From: Bacteroidota bacterium
GTDB lineage: Bacteria; Bacteroidota; Bacteroidia; Chitinophagales; Chitinophagaceae
DNA length: 6,775 bases
Assembly (NCBI GenBank): GCA_023391015.1
Contig: JAEWBT010000034.1
Coordinates: 1-6,775 of the forward strand
Reading direction: 5' to 3'
The notes under the pieces were generated by a model. It did not search any database. It was not told the DNA's origin and saw only the letters and a list, made by a program, of their open reading frames with translations. This document shows, in pieces, positions 1-6,311 of this stretch (positions are counted from its first letter, which is position 1; each line of letters starts with the position of its first letter). The position numbers and the translations under genes are program-made.

Positions 1-338
1 CGGAGCTGTACGCGCTCATAAAACAAAAACGCGAAGATGACAATCACAGCAAAAAGCCAGCTGCCGGCCGTTTTGCGCTTCACCGCGTTGATAGACGGAA
101 ACCAGCCAAAGCGCAGGCTCAGGAGCAAGATTACCAGAAAGCTGACGCACAAAATAGCGACCTGCCAGAAGTGTTCCAGCACGAGCGGAAACAACAAAGT
201 GAGCAACCCCGTACCGATATGAACAAACTTGCGGGTGTATTCGGCGTGGACTTTGAAAACACGATACAGCAACTCGGCAATGCCGAAAAGCGCCAGAAAG
301 GCCAGTCCGAAAAGCAACAGGGGCAGCAGGAGATTCAT
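1..338 (-). CDS. Polyprenol kinase / phosphatidate cytidylyltransferase-like membrane protein (partial, N-terminal part)
   Basis: The reading frame opens with ATG at 338-336 and stays open for 112 codons to the window edge, so the C-terminal part is missing. The protein is very hydrophobic, with a first membrane segment at residues 2-22 and further segments near 42-52, 58-76 and 93-107. Two motifs are typical of the dolichol kinase/phytol kinase/CDP-DAG synthase-like superfamily: EYTRKFVHIGTG (residues 33-44, the RKxxH signature) and VKRKTAGSWLF (residues 86-96, resembling the RKSYGS/E motif). Members use CTP to phosphorylate lipid alcohols or to make CDP-lipids in the membrane. The missing C-terminal half holds the motifs that would help tell these apart. 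The start overlaps the stop of the BtaA-like gene as ATGA (338-335), which suggests translational coupling and a shared lipid pathway. The superfamily is fairly secure; the substrate is unknown. Confidence 0.75.
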   Translation of the reverse strand, partial: MNLLLPLLLFGLAFLALFGIAELLYRVFKVHAEYTRKFVHIGTGLLTLLFPLVLEHFWQVAILCVSFLVILLLSLRFGWFPSINAVKRKTAGSWLFAVIVIFAFLFYERVQL

Positions 339-1414
339 CTTTTTTGCTCGGCTACAAAATCGGCATAAAAGAATCCATTGTCGCCCGGAATTTCCGGAAA
401 TTCTAACCGCTCAAAAGCGTCGGGTGCGGCTTCGGAAAAATGGCGGGGCACCATTAAATTCCAATACAACAGCCGTGTTCCGGAAGGCAGCGTTTCCTTC
501 CAGTTGGCTACCGTTCCGGAAAACGCGGCGTCCGGGAAATACTCAAAAATATTGGAGAGGCACAGCACGTCGGACTCGCCAGTTGCAACGATGTCATCCG
601 CTGAACCTTGTTGGATGTGGAGCCGGTGCAGATTGGCTTTAATCGTTTCATAATGCTGGGGAAGCAGATATTCCGGAAGGGTTTCGCCGTAGTTTCCGGT
701 AAAAATGAAGTGCAGAAACGGGTTTTGCGTGGCGTCAGCGCTTTGCAGGTGGGCTTCGGCTTTCTGGCGGATGAACTGGCTCACCGGGACGCGGACTTGT
801 TCCAGAAATTTCGGGTCGCGGCCAGCGCGGCCCATGACCCATTTGCTGAAGAAGATGTTCATTAAGAGTTTCCACCGCCCCGAATTCCAATGCGCATGGT
901 AAAACGCTTTTTGTGCTGCGTCGTCTTTGGGGCTAAGCAGAAGCGAAACCGATTTTTTGCTATGCACCAGCGGCAGTCCGTAGCGCCGGAACAAGCGGAA
1001 ATACCGCTCAAATTTTCCGCTGTGATTGACGCCGTTCCGGATGTCTTCCGGTCGCCCATCCCAAAAGGCTTTGGCTTCCGGCGAAAGCTGGTTTTGGATA
1101 TGTTGATAGAACGACATCCGCTTTTCTCCCGTGGTTGCGCGTACGCCCAGAAATTGAAGCAAATCTTCATAATCCAGCGTTGCGAATGCCGCTTTTTTCA
1201 ACTCCGTCAGGTAAAGCTGCGGCCTGCTCACGTCAAAAGCCGTGACGCTTTGGGGATTTTTCGTGAGCAGTGCCAGCGCGTTATCGCCCGCCGAGGATAC
1301 GATGCTGATGCGCTTTCCAGCCGCGTCGGGTAGGGCGGCCAGCAGCAGCCGGGCATCTTCCCAACAATTGGCGTAGCGAATCAGACTCAGGTTTACGGCT
1401 TGCAGGTGTTTCAT
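335..1414 (-). CDS. DUF3419 family, BtaA-like S-adenosylmethionine:diacylglycerol 3-amino-3-carboxypropyl transferase
   Basis: The protein has 359 residues and no membrane segment or signal peptide. Family marks are the N-terminal YANCWEDARLLLAAL (residues 14-28), the SAM-binding-like strand and turn IVSSAGDNALALL (38-50), and AFDVSRPQLYLTELKKAAF (59-77), where the Asp sits at the end of the second Rossmann strand. The middle contains the RYFRLFRRYGLPLVHS region, and a C-terminal Rossmann half includes DVLCLSNIFEYFP. Characterised BtaA moves the 3-amino-3-carboxypropyl group of SAM to diacylglycerol, the first step to betaine lipids (DGTS), at the membrane surface; it is somewhat longer (about 400 residues). 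No BtaB-type N-methyltransferase is visible in the window, so the product may be a homoserine lipid, or methylation may be encoded elsewhere. The gene follows the palindromic repeat by about 30 bases and overlaps the next gene by ATGA. The family call is secure; the lipid acceptor is inferred. Confidence 0.82.
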   Translation of the reverse strand: MKHLQAVNLSLIRYANCWEDARLLLAALPDAAGKRISIVSSAGDNALALLTKNPQSVTAFDVSRPQLYLTELKKAAFATLDYEDLLQFLGVRATTGEKRMSFYQHIQNQLSPEAKAFWDGRPEDIRNGVNHSGKFERYFRLFRRYGLPLVHSKKSVSLLLSPKDDAAQKAFYHAHWNSGRWKLLMNIFFSKWVMGRAGRDPKFLEQVRVPVSQFIRQKAEAHLQSADATQNPFLHFIFTGNYGETLPEYLLPQHYETIKANLHRLHIQQGSADDIVATGESDVLCLSNIFEYFPDAAFSGTVANWKETLPSGTRLLYWNLMVPRHFSEAAPDAFERLEFPEIPGDNGFFYADFVAEQKR

Positions 1415-1446
1415 AGGCGACAGGCTAAATTAGGGAAGGGACCACC

Positions 1447-1524
1447 GGACTCGTCAAGTCCTCGGACAGCTATTGGGTAGACTTGACAAGTCTATCATCA
1501 TTTCCTCCGAGGACTTGTCAAGTC
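1447..1524. repeat. Nested palindromic repeat element (three related GACTTGNCAAGTC units)
   Basis: Three related units lie at 1448-1460 (GACTCGTCAAGTC), 1480-1492 (GACTTGACAAGTC) and 1512-1524 (GACTTGTCAAGTC). The outer arms 1448-1466 and 1506-1524 pair over 19 positions with only two mismatches (1452/1520 and 1454/1518). Between them, 1478-1494 (TAGACTTGACAAGTCTA) is a perfect 8-bp hairpin around one central base. The result is a hairpin inside a long stem, as in REP/BIME-type intergenic elements. The third unit contains the TGA stop (1520-1518) of the upstream dikinase gene, and the BtaA-like start lies about 30 bases downstream. It could act as a terminator, attenuator or mRNA stabiliser; there is no U-tract, so a classical intrinsic terminator is not supported. 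I infer a dispersed genomic repeat, which needs other copies to confirm. Confidence 0.8.
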
Positions 1525-3968
1525 GCGGTCGCGGGTTCAATCACCACTTTCACTACACCGGTGCTGCCATTCATTTCCACCAAAGTACCGTCGGCAAGCT
1601 CATCCATCAATCCATCAATGCCCACGATGCAGGGAATGCCCATTTCGCGGCTTACAATGGCGGCGTGACTGAGCAGGCTGCCGCGCTCGGTGAGGATGCC
1701 GCTCGCAGTAGCAAACAGCACCACAAATCCGGGATCGGTGGCATAAGTGGCGAGCAGGTCGCCGTTGAGGGTTTGCAAGGCATCGGCGTAGGTAACCTTC
1801 CGGATGCGGGCGCGGACAATGCCGGGCGAGCAGGGAATGCCCTCCAGATTTCCGGAAATATTGCCTTTTGGGGACTTGTTGGAAGCAAGGCGAATCACCC
1901 CGCGCGGCTCGCCGTAGGCAATGACGCGTTCGGGAAGCGAGGCGGTTTCGTAGGCTTCGTACTGCGCTTTGCGGGCGGCGACAGTGGTTTGCATCGGCTC
2001 AGATTGACGGACAAGTTTTTCTACCTCCGTCAGGGAGAGATAAAAAATATCGCGTGGGGCGTTCAGTGCGTTTTGGGCCGCCAGTTTTTCGCCCAGGGCC
2101 AGCATCATGCGGCGCACCATGCCAAAGCCACGGGTGCGGTAGTAGCGCAGGTTCTCCCGCTGGCTCACAAAGTAGCGCGCCTGCCGGAGGATGTAGTTGA
2201 AAAGGCGGCGTTTAAAGAATTTCCCACGTAGCTTTTGAGCAACGAAATCTTCGGCTTCCTGCCGGCTGTGTTTGAGGCTGGAAGTAAAGGAATTTGCCCC
2301 TGAATTTCCGGAAATCAGCTGCGACTGAAGCAGCCGCACCAGCATCAACGGGTCTTGCTGATAGGTAACGGTCTCCAGCTTCAGTTCTGCAACGGTTCGT
2401 TCGCCCCAGCGTTCCACGTAGGCGTTGAATTGCTGTCTGGCTTCCGGAAAAGCATCGCTTTGCAGCGCTGCATAAAAGCCTTCCGGGGAATCGTTCTGTG
2501 CACTTTCCAAAAGCGCCGGGTATTGTTGAATAGCGACAAGCATTTTAGGCAGTTGCCGGATCGGCTCGGTGGTGAGCACCGCGTCGGACGTAGCGAGGAG
2601 CCGGTTCGCCAGGGTCGGATCTTCCGGGGCGATTTTGGCGCATTGCTTTTGCAACACCCCAAAGAAAATCATCGCGAAAAAATCGTTGACCAAGGGCGCT
2701 TTCCATTCGCGCAGCATCAGGCCCTCAAAGGTTTTATAGCCGTCCCAAATCTGCCCCGCCGATTGTTTCCCGAAATCGGTTTGGGCAAACGGCTCATAGA
2801 CGCGGTCGAACGCCTTTACGAAAGCATCGGCGCCTTTCCGGGCAGTTCGCAGGTTTTGGGTAATGCCCCGGACGGCTCCCAGCACTTCCCACCACGCCTT
2901 AATACCGCCATTTCCGGAAGGTTCAATGGGGATGTCGGGCTTTTCCTTCACGCCCATCATCTTCTCCATGAAACCCGCATTGAGACTGTAGCCCGGCAGG
3001 AGGGAAAGCACCTGAAACCAGCTGTTGAGGTTGTAGTAAACGCGTCCGTTGAGTAAGCCGAGCATATTATCAAATGCCGCATCGTGGGCCGCCATTTTGC
3101 GTTCCGAAATGCCCAGAATGGCGGAAAACTGCCGGTACACCGCTGCGTACATGTTCCGGATAAACGAATCGGTGAGCGGCAGCGTGAGGCCCGGGTAGCT
3201 TTCTACAATATTGCTGTTGTCCCAGACAATGCGCTCCTTGGACAAAGTGGTAATGGGCCGGGTTTGCAGGATGAACAGCGTATCGTCCTCAAAAGCAAAT
3301 TCTATATCCTGCGGCCCACCGAAAGATTTTTCTATGGCCTTCGCGGTTTCGGCCAGTTCTAAAATCTGACCGTCCGTCAATACAGATTCTTTTCCAACCA
3401 GATTCCGTTGTAAAATTTCGTTCCGGAAAACGGTGTAGCTGTCGGCGTTTTCGCTGCCGTCCACCAGCTTGTCGCCGAGGCCCGAAACGGCATTAACAAC
3501 CACTTCTTCGGTACCGTTGACCGGGTGCACACTAAACGCCACGCCCGCCGCTGTTGCCGGGACCATTTCCTGTAGAATCACGGCCATTTCCCCGCCGGAT
3601 TCCAAGCCATGCGCCTGTGCATACGCCGTTACATTTTGAGCGGAAAGCCATACTTCGGTTACCGCTGCGGCGAGGGTTTCCGGAACCACATTCAGCACCG
3701 TTTTAAACTGACCGGCAAAGGAATGCTGGCTGCTGTCTTCGCCGACGGCGGAGGAGCGAACAGCCAGCAATTTTCCGGAAAAAAGGCTTTGTAAATCGGT
3801 TTTTAAAGCCTCCAGGCGCACGGCGATCTGATCTTTCAAATCCAACGTATCGGGCGCGAGACCGGCAAAAAAAGAAACGGGCAGAATGTGGAAAGTGGGA
3901 ACCCGAAGGCCTTTAGACTGAAGTTGAGCCAGCTGTGCGCCTTTGCCGCCGTAGTCACTTTTATTCAT
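1518..3968 (-). CDS. PEP-synthase-like dikinase (ATP-grasp PPDK_N plus phosphohistidine domain, rifampicin-phosphotransferase-type architecture)
   Basis: The protein has 816 residues from ATG 3968-3966. The frame stays open upstream to 4208, but that stretch lies inside the prenyltransferase gene and has no family character. The ATP-binding domain (about 1-240) shows YGGKGAQLAQL (6-16), VRSSAVGEDSSQHSFAGQ (70-87), QEMVPATAAGVAFSVHP (133-149) and ILQTRPI (233-239). A long middle domain begins with WDNSNIVESYPGLTLPL (248-264). The C-terminal swivelling domain begins near GIPCSPG (710-716) and carries GSLLSHAAIVSREMGIPCIVG with the predicted phospho-acceptor His768. No PEP-binding TIM barrel follows, so this is not a complete PEP synthase. 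The order matches rifampicin phosphotransferase, where ATP gives AMP, phosphate and a phosphorylated small molecule. Its start overlaps the prenyltransferase stop (ATGA, 3968-3965), which suggests a substrate in the same lipid or isoprenoid pathway. Substrate unknown. Confidence 0.85.
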   Translation of the reverse strand: MNKSDYGGKGAQLAQLQSKGLRVPTFHILPVSFFAGLAPDTLDLKDQIAVRLEALKTDLQSLFSGKLLAVRSSAVGEDSSQHSFAGQFKTVLNVVPETLAAAVTEVWLSAQNVTAYAQAHGLESGGEMAVILQEMVPATAAGVAFSVHPVNGTEEVVVNAVSGLGDKLVDGSENADSYTVFRNEILQRNLVGKESVLTDGQILELAETAKAIEKSFGGPQDIEFAFEDDTLFILQTRPITTLSKERIVWDNSNIVESYPGLTLPLTDSFIRNMYAAVYRQFSAILGISERKMAAHDAAFDNMLGLLNGRVYYNLNSWFQVLSLLPGYSLNAGFMEKMMGVKEKPDIPIEPSGNGGIKAWWEVLGAVRGITQNLRTARKGADAFVKAFDRVYEPFAQTDFGKQSAGQIWDGYKTFEGLMLREWKAPLVNDFFAMIFFGVLQKQCAKIAPEDPTLANRLLATSDAVLTTEPIRQLPKMLVAIQQYPALLESAQNDSPEGFYAALQSDAFPEARQQFNAYVERWGERTVAELKLETVTYQQDPLMLVRLLQSQLISGNSGANSFTSSLKHSRQEAEDFVAQKLRGKFFKRRLFNYILRQARYFVSQRENLRYYRTRGFGMVRRMMLALGEKLAAQNALNAPRDIFYLSLTEVEKLVRQSEPMQTTVAARKAQYEAYETASLPERVIAYGEPRGVIRLASNKSPKGNISGNLEGIPCSPGIVRARIRKVTYADALQTLNGDLLATYATDPGFVVLFATASGILTERGSLLSHAAIVSREMGIPCIVGIDGLMDELADGTLVEMNGSTGVVKVVIEPATAT

Positions 3969-4876
3969 TTTATCAGGTTTAGAAGCAAGGGAATGCCGCC
4001 GATAATCAGGTACATGGCCAGCGCCCAGAGAAAAGAGAAACCTTCTACCAGCTTGGCATACCGGGGCGTAGGTTTCCGGAAAAACAAGACCCACGGCACC
4101 AGCGCCAAGGCAAAAAAGGCGGTCAGGACGGGCACCATTGGGGAAATGTGGGCGTGGAGCAGCGCCGTCAGCGCAAGGACGTAGTTGGCGATCAGCACGC
4201 CCAGCCATAAAAACGTAGCGAATTTGAGTCCCCAGAGTTGGGTGTAAGTTTCCACGCCCGGTATTTCTGATTCGGGCGCGCGCAGTTTCCGGCCAATTTC
4301 CAGCACCAGTCCATTGGTATAGCTCACGCCGAAAAAGAGCAGCAGTCCCACGGCGGGCAGCGCGCCTTGCAGCTTCCAGTCGTAGCCCGAAGCATAGATG
4401 TCGGCCAGCGGAATGATAAACATATGGCTCACCATATACCAGCCCATGTGCCGCCGCAGCCAGCCGGGAATGAAAAACTCGTAGCGCATCAAGAGCAGGT
4501 AGCCGAGGGTAATGGCCAGGAGCGGCAGCATTTGCGGCACGTAAACGGCATTGAGCGCCACGGTGATCGCCAGGAAAACCAGCCCGAACACCCGCAGCTC
4601 TTTGAGGGTGACCAGTCCGCGCGGTACGGGCAGGTGCGGGCGGTATTGGAGATCGTCTTCCGCGTCTTTGTGCTCATCGGCGACGCGCAGGAGAAAGAAC
4701 ACGCTCAGGTTGGTGAGAAAGCACAGCAGAAACAGCCCGCCGGGTATAAAGCCATCCACGCCGCGCAACTGCCGCGAGTAGCCAATGGCCGAGAACGAAA
4801 ACGCGGCAATCAGCAACCCGTGCATTAGCAGGGGAAAGCGCTCTTTTTGGTATTGATAAAGTCGGTTGAGGTACAA
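3965..4876 (-). CDS. UbiA-family membrane prenyltransferase
   Basis: The protein has 303 residues with about eight or nine membrane helices (for example near 18-34, 44-64, 95-111, 114-132, 172-190 and 217-238). UbiA enzymes transfer a prenyl group from a prenyl diphosphate to an aromatic or lipid acceptor inside the membrane. The first Asp-rich motif is RVADEHKDAEDD (64-75; D67, D71, D74/D75), followed by RPHLPVPRGLVTLKEL (79-94). The second metal site appears as LEIGRKLRAPESEIPGVETY (192-211), an E-rich variant of the usual D-rich motif. No ATG precedes the family-like N-terminus YQYQKERFPLLMHG, so TTG at 4876-4874 is chosen; an in-frame ATT lies eight codons upstream, after a TAA stop. The last codons overlap the dikinase start as ATGA. 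The acceptor cannot be predicted; family confidence is high and start confidence moderate. Confidence 0.8.
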   Translation of the reverse strand: MYLNRLYQYQKERFPLLMHGLLIAAFSFSAIGYSRQLRGVDGFIPGGLFLLCFLTNLSVFFLLRVADEHKDAEDDLQYRPHLPVPRGLVTLKELRVFGLVFLAITVALNAVYVPQMLPLLAITLGYLLLMRYEFFIPGWLRRHMGWYMVSHMFIIPLADIYASGYDWKLQGALPAVGLLLFFGVSYTNGLVLEIGRKLRAPESEIPGVETYTQLWGLKFATFLWLGVLIANYVLALTALLHAHISPMVPVLTAFFALALVPWVLFFRKPTPRYAKLVEGFSFLWALAMYLIIGGIPLLLNLIK

Positions 4877-4889
4877 TTTGCTTGGGGAT

Positions 4890-4899
4890 TTTCCGGAAA
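4890..4899. repeat. Intergenic copy of palindrome TTTCCGGAAA upstream of the prenyltransferase start
   Basis: A perfect 10-bp palindrome lies 14 bases before the TTG start of the prenyltransferase. It is the only full 10-mer copy outside coding sequence in this window, so it cannot be explained by a peptide preference. It may be a chance placement of the genome-wide iterated motif, a protein-binding site, or part of the leader; on the minus strand its GGAAAA end lies about where a weak ribosome binding site could be. Confidence 0.6.
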
Positions 4900-4925
4900 T
4901 AAAGTTGCTTTAAACGCTATTATGT

Positions 4926-4984
4926 CAGACAGGGATGCAAGAAAGGTGCATAGGGCGTCTGTGAAGATTCCCTTCGGGAATGAC
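4926..4984. repeat. Intergenic hairpins, including a TGTCATTCC-type dispersed repeat
   Basis: ATTCCC (4967-4972) and GGGAAT (4976-4981) form a perfect 6-bp stem with a three-base TTC loop. Read on the minus strand the unit is TGTCATTCCCGAAGGGAATC, which resembles short dispersed hairpins of the form TGTCATTCC...GGAATCT that I associate with Bacteroidota intergenic regions. Next to it, ATGCA (4935-4939) pairs with TGCAT (4947-4951), nested inside CAGAC (4926-4930) and GTCTG (4957-4961). The 151-bp spacer between HMG-CoA reductase and the prenyltransferase holds no gene. The hairpin lies about 45 bases after the HMG-CoA reductase stop and could protect or end that transcript, but no U-tract follows on the minus strand. 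Confidence 0.5.
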
Positions 4985-5027
4985 AAAATAAAAGCTGGCA
5001 AAAACACAGTTTTAAGCCATTAAGAAA

Positions 5028-6311
5028 TCAGCTTTTTCGCTTCCGGAACAATTTGTGCGCCTTGGCAAAGGCACCGGTGGAAAGGGCGGCGGCAATGGAA
5101 ATCTCACCGGCAAGGGCCAGCGCGCCGCAGATTTCGGCCAGCTTCCGGGCGCTGCCGGGTCCGGAACATTGCAGCAGTTGCAGGCATTCCTGTTGGGTAG
5201 GCAAATGCGTGCCGCCGCCAACCGTGCCGACCACGAGCGAAGGCAGCGTAACGGTGGCGTACAAGTCGCCGCTGCTGTTGACTTCCAGCCGCGTAATGCC
5301 GATATGGGCTTCGCTGACGCAGGCCACATCCTGTCCGGTGGCCATAAAAAGGGCGGTGAGGCCGTTGGCGAAGTGGCCCTGAATGCCGATGCTGCCGCTT
5401 TGCGACGCCGCCACTACCGAGGTCTGCCAGTAGGCTTCAATCAGTTCGGGTGTGGTGCTTAGAACTTCTTCCACTACCTTTCGGGTAATCACCGCTTCGG
5501 CGGTAACTTTTTTGCCACGCACGTTGGTAAACGAAACGGCAGTGGCTTTTTTATCGCCGCTGTAATTGCTTTCAATAAACCATTGTTGCGGTTTTATGGG
5601 CGCATGTTCGGCCACGTAATGGCAGATGGCGTCGGTGCAAATGGTAGCCATATTCTGGCCCGCCGCCTCACCGCAGGTATATTCAAAAACTGTCAGCACC
5701 TGATTGCCTTCCATGTTGATGCGGATGTCTTCCAGCACGGCGTGGTTGCTGTGCTGCCCGGTGATCTCGCGCCAGAGATCAATGTTGCTGAGCAGCCAGT
5801 GCACGAAAGCGCCTACCTCTGGCAGGTCTTTAAACTTCCAGACGGGGGTGCGCTGAATGCCTTCGGTGGTACACACGGCTGTGATGCCGCCGCAAAGTCG
5901 GGTAGCACGGGCACCGCGGTTGTAGCTCGCTACCAGGGCACCTTCGGTAGTGGCCAGCGGCAGATAGTAGTCGCCGTCGACGAGGGTACCATTGATGCAC
6001 AGCGGACCCACAAGGCCGGTCGGGATCTGGGTGCAGCCAATGAAATGTTCAATATTGCCTTTATAGAAATCGGCTTCCGGGAGGGGGGCTTTTCCGGAAA
6101 GAAAGGGAAGCTCATTTCCGGAAAATTGGCGGAGAAACTCCAGGCGCTTTTCCCGCGCGGCCTCCCCCCAGGACACACTTCCCGGGAGATCGGGCACTTC
6201 CGGAAGACTTTCCGGATCTTTTTGCCGGATTTTATCCAGAACAGATTCGAAAGGACGACCGTCACTGTAGAGGTCGATCAGTTTCCGGGCTTTCTGGCTG
6301 CTGGCGCTCAT
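5028..6311 (-). CDS. hmgA: Hydroxymethylglutaryl-CoA reductase, class I, soluble
   Basis: The protein has 427 residues and no membrane anchor. It reduces HMG-CoA to mevalonate with two NAD(P)H, the committed step of the mevalonate isoprenoid route, in the cytosol. Family signatures in order: IEHFIGCTQIPTGLVGP (87-103); LATTEGALVASYNRGARA (119-136) with catalytic Glu123; GEAAGQNM (214-221), the cofactor-loop motif usually GDAMGMN; SNYSGDKKATAVS (248-260) with catalytic Lys254; ATGQDVA (324-330) with catalytic Asp328; GTVGGGTHLPTQQ (362-374); and KAHKLF (417-422) with the C-terminal catalytic His419. These are the class I forms. The start is ATG 6311-6309; upstream on the minus strand no Shine-Dalgarno is seen, as is common in Bacteroidota. 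Glu215 replaces the usual Asp in the cofactor motif. Residues 1-80 are poorly conserved and rich in the TTCCGG motif. The gene leads the cluster and is followed by a 151-bp spacer. Confidence 0.95.
   Translation of the reverse strand: MSASSQKARKLIDLYSDGRPFESVLDKIRQKDPESLPEVPDLPGSVSWGEAAREKRLEFLRQFSGNELPFLSGKAPLPEADFYKGNIEHFIGCTQIPTGLVGPLCINGTLVDGDYYLPLATTEGALVASYNRGARATRLCGGITAVCTTEGIQRTPVWKFKDLPEVGAFVHWLLSNIDLWREITGQHSNHAVLEDIRINMEGNQVLTVFEYTCGEAAGQNMATICTDAICHYVAEHAPIKPQQWFIESNYSGDKKATAVSFTNVRGKKVTAEAVITRKVVEEVLSTTPELIEAYWQTSVVAASQSGSIGIQGHFANGLTALFMATGQDVACVSEAHIGITRLEVNSSGDLYATVTLPSLVVGTVGGGTHLPTQQECLQLLQCSGPGSARKLAEICGALALAGEISIAAALSTGAFAKAHKLFRKRKS

Larger units (their letters stand above)
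391..6124. repeat. Highly iterated palindrome TTTCCGGAAA (dispersed, 8 perfect copies; core TTCCGG 32 times)
   Basis: Perfect copies start at 391, 1849, 2305, 3772, 4073, 4890, 6091 and 6115; 389-402 is extended to the 14-bp palindrome AATTTCCGGAAATT and 3771-3782 to TTTTCCGGAAAA. The 8-mer TTCCGGAA occurs 17 times and the core TTCCGG 32 times on the + strand, with four further CCGGAA not preceded by TT. In minus-strand genes it is read in all three frames: F-P-E (391), S-G-N/K (1849, 2305, 3772, 6091, 6115) and F-R-K (4073). This is a nucleotide-level pattern rather than a protein motif. By analogy with iterated palindromes such as cyanobacterial HIP1 or with uptake sequences it may have a genome-wide role; that role is unknown here. 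Confidence 0.85.

Noticed and set aside
1425..1432. Possible -7 box TAATTTAG before the BtaA-like gene, with a TTG in the repeat as -33
   Set aside because: One mismatch, spacing of about 22 bases and no further support; kept only as a possibility.
1447..1524. CRISPR-like array
   Set aside because: The units are short, alternate in mutual pairing and are too few; they fit a nested palindromic element, not repeats with spacers.
1473..2231. 252-codon plus-strand open frame opposite the dikinase C-terminus
   Set aside because: It starts inside the palindromic repeat and is antisense to the phosphohistidine domain; no family likeness.
3969..4208. 80-residue N-terminal extension of the dikinase frame
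   Set aside because: It lies inside the prenyltransferase gene in another frame, is Arg/Gly/Pro-rich, and the family begins at MNKSDYGGKG after the ATGA overlap.
4825..5007. 60-codon minus-strand open frame across the spacer before the prenyltransferase
   Set aside because: It covers hairpin repeats and overlaps the prenyltransferase start in another frame; no domain or start signal.
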